Positions 8,656-17,083 of a DNA stretch of 64,000 bases are shown here, in pieces; position 1 is the first letter of the stretch; each line of letters opens with the position of its first letter. The translations under genes were made by a program, and so were the position numbers. Source of the stretch: Pseudofrankia sp. DC12 (GTDB lineage Bacteria > Actinomycetota > Actinomycetes > Frankiales > Frankiaceae); assembly GCF_000966285.1 (NCBI RefSeq), contig NZ_KQ031391.1:242878-306877 (forward strand). Reading direction: 5' to 3'. Under the pieces are notes generated by a model, which did no database searches, had not been told where the DNA came from, and was given only the letters and a program-made list of their open reading frames with translations.

Positions 8656-10385
8656 CCGCCGACACCGCCCGGGCGGACCTGGCCGAGCTGCAGCGGCCGG
8701 TGCTGGCCCGGATCACCACGGCCGCCGCTCTGCAGGCGCTGGCCACCGTGCTGGCGGTCACGCCGGCGGTGGTGCTGGTCGAGATCGCCCGCCGGCTGCT
8801 GACCGAGCCGGGACGGCCGGTCTGGCCGCTGGCGTGGCTGGCGGTCGGCCTGTTGGTGGCGCGGTTCGCGCTGTACGCCGGGGCGAGCCTGCTCAGCCAC
8901 CTCGCCGACGCCGACCTCGCCTACCTGCTGCGCCGCCGCCTGACCGACCAGCTCAGCGCGCTGCCGCTGAGCTGGTTCGCCGGCGGCGTGTCCGCCCGGG
9001 TGCGAACCACCGCGCAGGACGACGTCGCGACCCTGCACCACGCCGTCGCGCACGCCCGCGGCGACCTGGCCGAGGCGGTCGCCGGCCCGGCGGTCGTCGT
9101 CGGCTACCTGCTCTGGGTCGACTGGCCGCTGGCGCTGGTCACGGTCGCGCTGGTCAGCCTGGCCCAGGCGATCCGGATGCGCCTCGCGGCCCGGGCCAGC
9201 GAGCAGGTGGACCGGATCGCGGCCGCGAACGCCGAGCTGACCGCCGCCGTCCTGGAGACCGTCCGGGGCATCAGCGTCGTCAAGGCCTTCGCCGGCGGCC
9301 GGGGCGCGGCCCGGTACACCGCGGCGGCCACCGAGCACGCCGACGCCGACGAGCAGGCGCAGCTCATCTTCGTCCGGCCCCGCGGGGTCGCCCGGGCGAC
9401 CGTGGCCCCGGCGACCGTGGTGTCCGTGGTCACCGCCGTCGGCGTCGGCCTCGTCGCCGCGGGGTGGACCGACCCGGTCGACCTGGTGGCCTTCGCGCTG
9501 CTCGGGGTCGGGCTCTTCGAGCAGCTCACCCCGCTCTACCTCGCGCACGACCACCACCAGCGGGCCCGGGGCGCGGCCCACCGGATCGCCGGGCTGCTGC
9601 GCGAGCCCCGCCAGCCGAACGTCGCGCCGGAGCTGGCCGGCACGGTCGGGACACCGCTGACCGTGCGGCTCGACGACGTCCACTTCAGCTATCCGGGCGG
9701 CCACGAGGTCCTGCGCGGCGTCAGCGCGACGCTGCTGCCCGGGACCGTGACGGCGCTCGTCGGGCCGTCCGGCGCCGGGAAGTCGACGCTGGCCATGCTG
9801 GTGGCCCGCTTCGCCGACGTCACCGCCGGCGCGATCCGGCTGGGCGGCGCCGACCTGCGCGACCTCGACCGCGACGAGCTGTACCGCCACGTCGGTTTCC
9901 TGCTCCAGGACGTCGCCCTGCTGCGCAGCTCGATCCGCGACAACATCGCGCTGGCCGTCCCGGACGCGACCGACGCCGCGGTGCGCGCGGCGGCGCGCGC
10001 CGCCGGCATCGACGACCGGATCCGCGCCCTGCCCCGGGGCTACGACTCGGTGGCCGGCGAGGACGCCCACCTGTCCGGCGGGGAGGAGCAGCGGGTCGCC
10101 ATCGCCAGGAGCCTGCTCGCCGAGACGCCGATCGTGCTGCTCGACGAGGCCACCGCGTTCGCCGACCCCGACTCCGAGGCCGCCGTCCAGGACGCGCTCG
10201 CCGAGCTCGCCACCGGCCGGACCCTGCTCGTCATCGCGCACCGCCTCTACACGATCACCGAGGCCGACCAGATCCTCGTCCTCGACGACGGGCGCATCGT
10301 CGAGCGCGGCCGGCACGAGGACCTGCTCGCCGCAGGCGAGCGCTATGCCCAGCTGTGGCACGCCCAGAACGGAGGCCGGTCGTGA
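8652..10385 (+). CDS. ABC transporter, fused permease and ATPase (half transporter A of pair 2)
   Basis: A 577-residue half-size ABC transporter starting at the ATG that overlaps the FecE stop. The N-terminal domain has about six transmembrane helices. The ATPase has Walker A GPSGAGKST near 371-379, signature LSGGEEQR and Walker B IVLLDEATAFADPDSE. The layout, two fused half-transporters directly after a FecCDE system, resembles IrtA/IrtB and YbtP/YbtQ, exporter-fold proteins known to import siderophores. No siderophore-interacting (SIP) domain is present, unlike mycobacterial IrtA. The next gene starts within its stop codon. Import versus export remains open. Confidence 0.9.
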   Translation: MTADTARADLAELQRPVLARITTAAALQALATVLAVTPAVVLVEIARRLLTEPGRPVWPLAWLAVGLLVARFALYAGASLLSHLADADLAYLLRRRLTDQLSALPLSWFAGGVSARVRTTAQDDVATLHHAVAHARGDLAEAVAGPAVVVGYLLWVDWPLALVTVALVSLAQAIRMRLAARASEQVDRIAAANAELTAAVLETVRGISVVKAFAGGRGAARYTAAATEHADADEQAQLIFVRPRGVARATVAPATVVSVVTAVGVGLVAAGWTDPVDLVAFALLGVGLFEQLTPLYLAHDHHQRARGAAHRIAGLLREPRQPNVAPELAGTVGTPLTVRLDDVHFSYPGGHEVLRGVSATLLPGTVTALVGPSGAGKSTLAMLVARFADVTAGAIRLGGADLRDLDRDELYRHVGFLLQDVALLRSSIRDNIALAVPDATDAAVRAAARAAGIDDRIRALPRGYDSVAGEDAHLSGGEEQRVAIARSLLAETPIVLLDEATAFADPDSEAAVQDALAELATGRTLLVIAHRLYTITEADQILVLDDGRIVERGRHEDLLAAGERYAQLWHAQNGGRS

Positions 10386-12181
10386 CAGGCCAGCTGCGCG
10401 CCCTCGTCCCGGCCGGTCAGCACCGGCCGCTGCGCCGCTACCTGGCGGCGTCGGCCGGTTATGCCGTCAGCGAGGGCGTCGCCTTCGGGGTGCTCGTCCC
10501 GCTGCTGACCGCGCTGCTCGACGGCCACACCGCCACCGCCGGACGGTGGATCGTCCCGCTGGCCGCCGCCGCGGTCGCGGGCTGGCTCGCGCACTACTAC
10601 CTCGGCTCGCGGGCGCCGCGGCTGTCGTCGGCCTGGCGGCGCGCCCTCTACACCCGCCTCGGCGACCGGCTGCTGACGCTGCCGCTGGGCTGGTTCGACG
10701 GGCCGCGGGCGGGCGAGGTGCCGCAGCTGGTCATCGGCGACGTGACCCGGGTCGCCACCACCGTGTTCCTCGCGCAGGCGCTGGTCGGCGCGGTCCTGAC
10801 GCCCGTCACGATCGGGGTGTTCCTGCTCTGCTACGACTGGCGGGTCGGGCTCACCGCGCTGGTCGCCGTCCCGGTGGTGCTCGTCGCGCTCTCGGTCGGC
10901 CGCCGCGTCACCGAGCGCCTCGATGCCGCCCAGCATGCCGCGACCACCGAGGCCGGCAGCCGGCTGGTCGAGTTCGCCGGCGCCCAGCCGACGCTGCGGG
11001 CCGCCGGCCACACGGCGGCCGGCCGGGCGGCGCTCGACGAGGCGCTGGCCCGGCAGTACCGGGCGACGCGGCGCGACGTCGTCGGCGCCGTGAGGGGCCA
11101 GTACCTCGGCCAGCTCGGCATCCACCTGGCCTTCACCGCCCTGCTGCTCACCGGGCTCGCCCTGGCCACCCAGCACCAGCTCGGGCCAGCCCGGATGATC
11201 GCGCTCGTCGTCCTGGGCATCAGTCTGCTGCGCCCGCTCGACCCGCTCGTCGACCTCGGCTCCGCACTGCGGTCGTGCCAGGCCTCGGCGGCGCGGATCA
11301 CCGAGCTGCTGGCCGTCGAGCCGCTGCCCGAGCCCGCGACCGGCGGGGTGATCGCCCACGCCGGGATCGACCTCGTCGACGTCCACTTCGGCTACCCCGG
11401 CGGCCCCGAGGTGCTCACTGGGCTGACACTGACGATCCCGGCCGGGCGCACCACCGCGCTCGTCGGCGCCTCCGGGGCGGGCAAGACCACCGTGACCAAG
11501 CTGATCGCCCGGTTCCACGACGTCGGGTCCGGCTCGGTCCGGGTCGGCGGCGTCGACGTCCGGGCGCTCACCAGCGGCGACCTGCTCGAGCACCTCGCGC
11601 TCGTCTTCCAGGACGTCTACCTGCTCGACGCCACCATCGAGGAGAACATCCGGTTCGGAAACCCGGACGCCACCCCGGAACAGATCCGGGACGCCGCGCG
11701 CCGGGCCCGGGTGGACTCCATCGTCGCCCGGCTCCCGGACGGCTGGGCCAGCCGGGTCGGCGAGGGCGGGCGGCTGCTGTCGGGCGGTGAGCGCCGGCGC
11801 GTCGCCATCGCCCGGGCGCTGTGCAAGGACGCGCCGATCGTGCTCCTCGACGAGGCCACCGCCTCGCTCGACGCCGAGAACGAGGCCGCCGTGCACGCCG
11901 CGCTGGCGGAGCTCGCCGTCCGGCGCACCGTCCTGGTCATCGCACACCGGCTGGACACGATCACCCGCGCCGACCAGATCGCCGTCCTGGACGGCGGCCG
12001 GGTCGTCGAGTGCGGCTCGCACGCCGACCTGCTCGCCCGGGACGGCCGGTACACCGCGTTCTGGCGACAGCGCGAGCGCGCCCGCGGCTGGCGGCTGCGC
12101 CCCGACAGCCCCGACCCGCGGGTCACCGCCGGCGGCGCCGCTGGCACGGAGCCCGAAGACGATCTGTCATTTAGCGGATAG
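10382..12181 (+). CDS. ABC transporter, fused permease and ATPase (half transporter B of pair 2)
   Basis: A 599-residue partner half-transporter. The GTG start overlaps the preceding stop (GTGA). Six hydrophobic helices precede an ATPase with Walker A GASGAGKTT near 362-370, signature LSGGERRR near 466 and Walker B IVLLDEATASLDAENE. Both ATP sites look catalytically complete, unlike pair 1. It ends the rightward siderophore operon; the next gene starts 115 bases downstream and is unrelated. The product most likely forms a heterodimer with the upstream gene in siderophore transport across the membrane. Confidence 0.9.
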   Translation: MTGQLRALVPAGQHRPLRRYLAASAGYAVSEGVAFGVLVPLLTALLDGHTATAGRWIVPLAAAAVAGWLAHYYLGSRAPRLSSAWRRALYTRLGDRLLTLPLGWFDGPRAGEVPQLVIGDVTRVATTVFLAQALVGAVLTPVTIGVFLLCYDWRVGLTALVAVPVVLVALSVGRRVTERLDAAQHAATTEAGSRLVEFAGAQPTLRAAGHTAAGRAALDEALARQYRATRRDVVGAVRGQYLGQLGIHLAFTALLLTGLALATQHQLGPARMIALVVLGISLLRPLDPLVDLGSALRSCQASAARITELLAVEPLPEPATGGVIAHAGIDLVDVHFGYPGGPEVLTGLTLTIPAGRTTALVGASGAGKTTVTKLIARFHDVGSGSVRVGGVDVRALTSGDLLEHLALVFQDVYLLDATIEENIRFGNPDATPEQIRDAARRARVDSIVARLPDGWASRVGEGGRLLSGGERRRVAIARALCKDAPIVLLDEATASLDAENEAAVHAALAELAVRRTVLVIAHRLDTITRADQIAVLDGGRVVECGSHADLLARDGRYTAFWRQRERARGWRLRPDSPDPRVTAGGAAGTEPEDDLSFSG

Positions 12182-12296
12182 TGCGCGGTTGGCGCCGTAT
12201 TGGACCCTTTTGGCTACTATTTGCGCTCGTACGAGGTCGGGACGAGCGAGGGCGATGCGCGGTGGGGGCGCGGCGCTGGCCTAGAGACCGGGAGGC

Positions 12297-14663
12297 ATGG
12301 CTGTGCCGATCGTCGATCGTGGGCGGATCGCCGCGGCGTTGCCCGGCCAGGTCCTCGGCCGGGAGCTCGGCTCCGGCGCCTTCGGCCTGGTGCTCGCCGC
12401 GCGGCAGCGCGACCTGCACCGTGACGTCGCCGTCAAGGTCATCGACCTGGGCGCCGCCGGCCCCTCCCCCGCGCTGCGAGCCGAGGCCAGCAGTGCGCAC
12501 CCGCTGACCGGGCTCGACCATCCCCACCTGAGCCGGACCTACGCCGTCATCGCCGTCGAGCGCCTGCTCCTGCTCGTCACCGAGCTGGTGCCCGGCGGCA
12601 GCCTGGACCGCCAGAACCTCAGCCCGCAGGCCGCCTGCGCGGTCGCGCTCGGGATCGCCGACGCGCTCACCCACGCCCACGCGGTCGGCATCCTGCACGC
12701 CGACCTGAAGCCGGCGAACATCCTGTTCACCGCCGACGGGCAGCCGAAGCTCACCGACCTGGGCGTCGCCGCGTTCGCCGAGGACTCGGGCCTGACCGCC
12801 GGCCGGATCGTCGGCACGCCCCAGTACCTGTCGCCCGAACAGATCACCGGCGGCCCGCTCGGCCCGCCGGCCGACCTCTACGCGCTGGCCACGACGCTCT
12901 ACGAGCTGCTCGCCGGCGCGCCGCTGTTCGGCGCGGGCCGCACCGCGCAGGACCTCTTCCGCCACCACTGCGAGGTCGTCCCGCCACCCCCGCCGGGGGT
13001 CCCGGCGCCGGTCGCCGACCTGCTGGGGCGCACGCTGGCCAAGGCGCCGGCGGACCGGCCGCAGACCGCCACCGAGTTCGCCCTCCAGCTGGCGGAGGCC
13101 GCCCGCCTCGGCTACGGCCCAGGGTGGCTGGAGACGGCCGGGATCCCGCTGGGGGTGTCCGCCGGGCTGCGCGAGCTCACGTCCCGGCCGGCGGAACCGT
13201 CCGGTGCGCCGGCCGACCCCGACGCCACGCTCAAGCGTTCGCCCGACGCGACGCTCGCGGCCCTGCCTGGGCAGCCGCGGCCACCCGAGACCGCGACGGC
13301 CCTCCTCGCCGCGCCGCCGGCCGCCCCTGGCGCCGCCGCGCCGAGCGCTACCGGGCGCACCGCCGTGGCCGGCCCGGTCACGGCCAGCGCCGGCGCGCCC
13401 GCCAGCCCCGCCGGGCCGCGCGCGTCCCGGACCGGGCGATCGCGGATCTGGCGGACGGCGGTGCCGATCGCCGTAGTCGTGGCCGTTCTCGCCGTCGCCG
13501 CGGCGGTCGTCCTGCCCCGCGCCCTCGGCGGCGGAGAGACGAAGCCACCCGCCCAGACGCGGGCCTCCGTCCTGCCCGCGGGGCCCACCGCTCCCCCGAC
13601 CGTCCGGCCCGCGGCCGGCTCGGCGGCGCTGCCATCCGCCAATCCCCCGCCACTGCCGGTCGTCCTCGTCGCGGGCAGCGGGCAGGCCGGCTTCTCCGGC
13701 GACACCGGCCCGGCGGCCACGGCGAACCTCGACCACCCGTACGGCCCGGTGATCGACGCCGCCGGCAACCTCTACTTCGCCGACTTCGACAACAACCGGG
13801 TCCGCCGGATCAGCCCGGACGGCACGATCACGACCGTCGCCGGCAGCGGGCAGGCCGGGTTCGGCGGCGACGGCGGCCCCGCGACGGCGGCGATGCTGAA
13901 CAAGCCGGTGGCGGTCGCGATCGGCCCCGGCGGGACGCTCTACATCGTCGACACGTTCAACATGCGGGTCCGCCAGGTCAGCGCCGACGGGATCATCACG
14001 ACCGTCGCCGGCTCGGGCGAGCGCCCCTGGAACCCCGACGACGACGGCAAGCCCGCGACCCAGGCCGCGATGTGGTACCCGAGCGGCATCGCGGTCGACG
14101 CCACCGGCGACCTTTTCATCGCGGACAACGGCAACGACATCATCCGCCGGGTCGGTGTCGACGGGATCATCACCACCGTCGCCGGCCGGTTCGGTTATGG
14201 CTCGTGGGGCGACGGCAGGCCGGCCACCCAGGCGATGATCAGCAAGCCGTTCAACGTCGCCCTCGACCGCCAGGGCCGGATCTACATCGCTGACTCCTAC
14301 AACCACCGGATCCGCCGGATCGGCCTCGACGGGGTCATCGAGACGATCGCCGGGACCGGTGCCGCCGGCTACTCGGGCGACGGCGGGAAGGCCACCGCGG
14401 CCACGCTGCGCGACCCGCGCGGAGTCACGGTGGACGCGGCCGGCAACGTCTACATCACGGACACCGACAACAACCGGATCCGCAAGGTCGACACCGCCGG
14501 GATCATCACCACGATCGCCGGCACGTCCCCGCCGGGCTCCAAGGGCTCGGCCGCCTCCGCCGGGTTCTACCCGGACGGCCCGGTCGCGGTGGACAACACC
14601 GGGCACCTCTTCGTCGCAGAACGGTCGCAGAACCGGCTCGCGCGGATCGACCTCACCGGATAG
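12297..14663 (+). CDS. Receptor-type Ser/Thr kinase with NHL propeller (paralogue 1)
   Basis: A 788-residue predicted membrane kinase. Residues 18-275 are a Hanks-type kinase domain with glycine loop GSGAFG (25-30), ATP Lys47 in VAVKV and a catalytic loop LHADLKPAN. Asp136 is kept, but the usual HRD arginine is Ala135. The metal motif is DLG at 154 instead of DFG. A Pro/Ala linker leads to one transmembrane helix (387-409). The outside part, about 455-788, is a run of NHL repeats of the form ITTVAGSG...GDGGPAT...LYIADxxNxRIR, expected to fold as a beta-propeller sensor. It is first of three tandem paralogues. Non-RD kinases can be active, so activity is plausible but less certain. Confidence 0.9.
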   Translation: MAVPIVDRGRIAAALPGQVLGRELGSGAFGLVLAARQRDLHRDVAVKVIDLGAAGPSPALRAEASSAHPLTGLDHPHLSRTYAVIAVERLLLLVTELVPGGSLDRQNLSPQAACAVALGIADALTHAHAVGILHADLKPANILFTADGQPKLTDLGVAAFAEDSGLTAGRIVGTPQYLSPEQITGGPLGPPADLYALATTLYELLAGAPLFGAGRTAQDLFRHHCEVVPPPPPGVPAPVADLLGRTLAKAPADRPQTATEFALQLAEAARLGYGPGWLETAGIPLGVSAGLRELTSRPAEPSGAPADPDATLKRSPDATLAALPGQPRPPETATALLAAPPAAPGAAAPSATGRTAVAGPVTASAGAPASPAGPRASRTGRSRIWRTAVPIAVVVAVLAVAAAVVLPRALGGGETKPPAQTRASVLPAGPTAPPTVRPAAGSAALPSANPPPLPVVLVAGSGQAGFSGDTGPAATANLDHPYGPVIDAAGNLYFADFDNNRVRRISPDGTITTVAGSGQAGFGGDGGPATAAMLNKPVAVAIGPGGTLYIVDTFNMRVRQVSADGIITTVAGSGERPWNPDDDGKPATQAAMWYPSGIAVDATGDLFIADNGNDIIRRVGVDGIITTVAGRFGYGSWGDGRPATQAMISKPFNVALDRQGRIYIADSYNHRIRRIGLDGVIETIAGTGAAGYSGDGGKATAATLRDPRGVTVDAAGNVYITDTDNNRIRKVDTAGIITTIAGTSPPGSKGSAASAGFYPDGPVAVDNTGHLFVAERSQNRLARIDLTG

Positions 14664-14746
14664 CCCGCACCGGGCCCGGGACACCCACACAGCCGAAGCC
14701 GAGCGAAAGGGCCGACGGATGGCCACGCAACAAGGGGGGCGGTGCC

Positions 14747-17065
14747 GTGGCGGTCGTTGACCGCGCGCGGGTGGCCGCCGCGCTGCTGGGCTACACGATC
14801 GGCGCCGAGCTCGGCGCCGGCGCGTTCGGCCTGGTGCTCGCCGCCCACCACCAGGACCTCGACCGCCAGGTGGCCGTCAAGGTGCTCGTCAACGCCGAGC
14901 CGCAGGCGGCCGCGGAGTTCCGCGCCGAGGCCCGGCTGCTGGCCCGCCTCGACCACCCGCACATCGTGCGGACCTACGACTACGTGGCCCGCGGCGACCT
15001 GTGCCTGCTCGTCATGGAGCTGCTCGGCGGCGGCACCCTGGCGGGCCGGCGGCTGCACCCGGACGCCTCCTGCGCCGTCGTGCTCGCGCTGGCCGACGCG
15101 CTCGCCGTCGCCCACGGGAACGGCGTGCTGCACCGCGACATCAAGCCGGCCAACGTGCTGTTCACCGAGACGGGCCAGCCCAAGCTCGCCGACTTCGGAA
15201 TCTCCAAGGTCATCGAAGGGTCCGCCTCGACCGCGAGCCGGGTCATCGGCACGCCGAAGTACATGGCCCCCGAGCAGATCACCGGCGGGCGGCTGAGCCC
15301 CGCCACCGACCTGTACGCGCTGGCCGCCGTCCTCTACGAGCTGCTGTCCGGCAGCTCGCTCGTCCCGCCGCGGGTGCCGCTGCCGGTGCTGCTGCGCCAC
15401 CACCTGGAGGTCATCCCCCCGCCGCCGCCCGGGGTACCGAAGCCGCTCGCCGACATGGTCCTGCGCAGCCTGGCCAAGCGCCCCGAGGACCGGCACCCGG
15501 ACGCCCGTGCCTTCGCCGCCGACCTGGCCCGCGCCGCGACGAAGGTCTTCGGCCGCGGCTGGCTCGACCGCGCCGGCACCCCGACCCGGCTCTCCGAGGA
15601 CCTACGAGCCGTCACGACCAGCCGCCTGAGCGGGCTGACCGCTGCCGGCGGCACGGGCGGCCGGGCCCGGCCCCGCCCGCTGGCGTGGGCCGGCGTCGGC
15701 GCCACGGCGGCGCTCCTGGTCGTGACGCTCGGGGCCGGCGCGGCCGCGGGCGGGGCCGGCGGCTGGGCCCTGCGGGGCGACCATCCGCCGGCGACAACTG
15801 CTCCCCCGCTGCCGCCGCCCGCCTGGCAGCCGGCCGCGCTCCCGCTCGGAACGATCACCTCGGTCTTCGGCGCGGACGGCAGCGGGTTCGCCGGCGACGG
15901 CGGGCCGGCGACGTTCGCCGAGTTCAACTCGCTGGGCGGCGTCGCGCTCGACCTCAAGCGCGGCTACATCTACCTCGCCGACTACTACAACCAGCGGGTC
16001 CGGCGGATCGACCGCAACGGCGTCATCACGACGGTGGCCGGCAACGGGATCGAGGGCTTCGCCGGCGACGGCGGACCGGCGACCAGCGCCCAGCTCGACC
16101 AGCCCACCGACGTGGCGGTGGACGACGACGGCTCGATCTACATCGCGGACTCGACGAACAACCGGATCCGACGGGTCGACCCGCACGGGGTCATCACCAC
16201 GGTCGCGGGCACCGGGGACAACGGCGGCTACAACGACCCGGTCGGCAACGACGGGCTCACCTACGCCGGCGACGGCGTCCCCGCCACGAAGGCGATGCTC
16301 CGGGAACCCAACAGCGTCGTCTTCGACGGGCAGGGCAACCTCTACATCGCCGACGGCTCCAACCAGCGAGTCCGCCGGGTCGGCCGGGACGGCATCATCA
16401 CGACGGTCGCGGGAAGCGGGGTCGAGGACGGTGGCGACGGGAACGGCCCCGCCACCGACGCCTTCTTCAAGTACGTCGAAGGGCTGGCGATCGGCCCGGA
16501 CGGCAGCCTCTACGTCGCTGACCAGGGCAACAACCGGATCCGGCGGGTCACCCCGAAGGGGCAGATCACCACGATCGCCGGGACGGGCACGCGGGGCTAC
16601 TCCGGCGACGGCGGCCCGGCCACCAGCGCCCAGATCGACGCGACCGGCACGGCCATCGCCGTGGACTCGGCGGGCACCGTCTACTTCTCCGACCAGTCCC
16701 GGGTCCGCCGGATCGACACCCACGGCGTGATCACCACGATCGTCGGCACCGGCGAGTCCGGCCTGTCCGGCGACGGCGGGCCCGCGGTGAGGGCCGAGAT
16801 CGGGCTGGCCTACGGACTGGCGCTCGACGACAAGCAGGGAATCCTCTACCTGTTCGACACCGTCTCCGGCCGGATGCGGGCCGTCCGCGTCGCGCCGCCG
16901 CCGTGCGCGGCCCCACCCTGCCCGTCAGCCAGCGCCTCCGCGACAGCCTCGGCGACGGCGGGACCGTCGGCGAGCCCCTCAGCCAGCCCCGTGGCCACCC
17001 CGCCGATCCCCACCACGACCTCGGGCCTCCCGTCGCCCACCGCACCGGTCGTGGCGAGCTCCTGA
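14747..17065 (+). CDS. Receptor-type Ser/Thr kinase with NHL propeller (paralogue 2)
   Basis: A 772-residue paralogue of the preceding gene. The kinase domain has Lys45 in VAVKV, a canonical HRD at 129-131 (LHRDIKPANVL) and DFG at 149-151, so it should be active. One transmembrane helix lies at about 315-337. It is followed by an NHL propeller (roughly 360-720) and a Ser/Pro/Ala-rich tail. GTG at 14747 follows a G-rich ribosome-binding stretch (AAGGGGGGCGG). The N-terminal VDRARVAAALxxY block is shared with both neighbours, supporting origin by tandem duplication. The propeller ligand is unknown. Confidence 0.92.
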   Translation: MAVVDRARVAAALLGYTIGAELGAGAFGLVLAAHHQDLDRQVAVKVLVNAEPQAAAEFRAEARLLARLDHPHIVRTYDYVARGDLCLLVMELLGGGTLAGRRLHPDASCAVVLALADALAVAHGNGVLHRDIKPANVLFTETGQPKLADFGISKVIEGSASTASRVIGTPKYMAPEQITGGRLSPATDLYALAAVLYELLSGSSLVPPRVPLPVLLRHHLEVIPPPPPGVPKPLADMVLRSLAKRPEDRHPDARAFAADLARAATKVFGRGWLDRAGTPTRLSEDLRAVTTSRLSGLTAAGGTGGRARPRPLAWAGVGATAALLVVTLGAGAAAGGAGGWALRGDHPPATTAPPLPPPAWQPAALPLGTITSVFGADGSGFAGDGGPATFAEFNSLGGVALDLKRGYIYLADYYNQRVRRIDRNGVITTVAGNGIEGFAGDGGPATSAQLDQPTDVAVDDDGSIYIADSTNNRIRRVDPHGVITTVAGTGDNGGYNDPVGNDGLTYAGDGVPATKAMLREPNSVVFDGQGNLYIADGSNQRVRRVGRDGIITTVAGSGVEDGGDGNGPATDAFFKYVEGLAIGPDGSLYVADQGNNRIRRVTPKGQITTIAGTGTRGYSGDGGPATSAQIDATGTAIAVDSAGTVYFSDQSRVRRIDTHGVITTIVGTGESGLSGDGGPAVRAEIGLAYGLALDDKQGILYLFDTVSGRMRAVRVAPPPCAAPPCPSASASATASATAGPSASPSASPVATPPIPTTTSGLPSPTAPVVASS

Positions 17066-17083
17066 CGACGCGAAGGACCAGCC

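Noticed and set aside
13670..14640. Regular DNA repeats that could be taken for a CRISPR or tandem-repeat array
   Set aside because: They are coding NHL repeats, with degenerate units of ~150-170 bases in frame, not direct repeats with spacers.
14719..14760. Tiny frame ATG 14719 to TGA 14760 overlapping the second kinase start
   Set aside because: Thirteen codons with no independent support; it could be a leader peptide but cannot be distinguished from chance.
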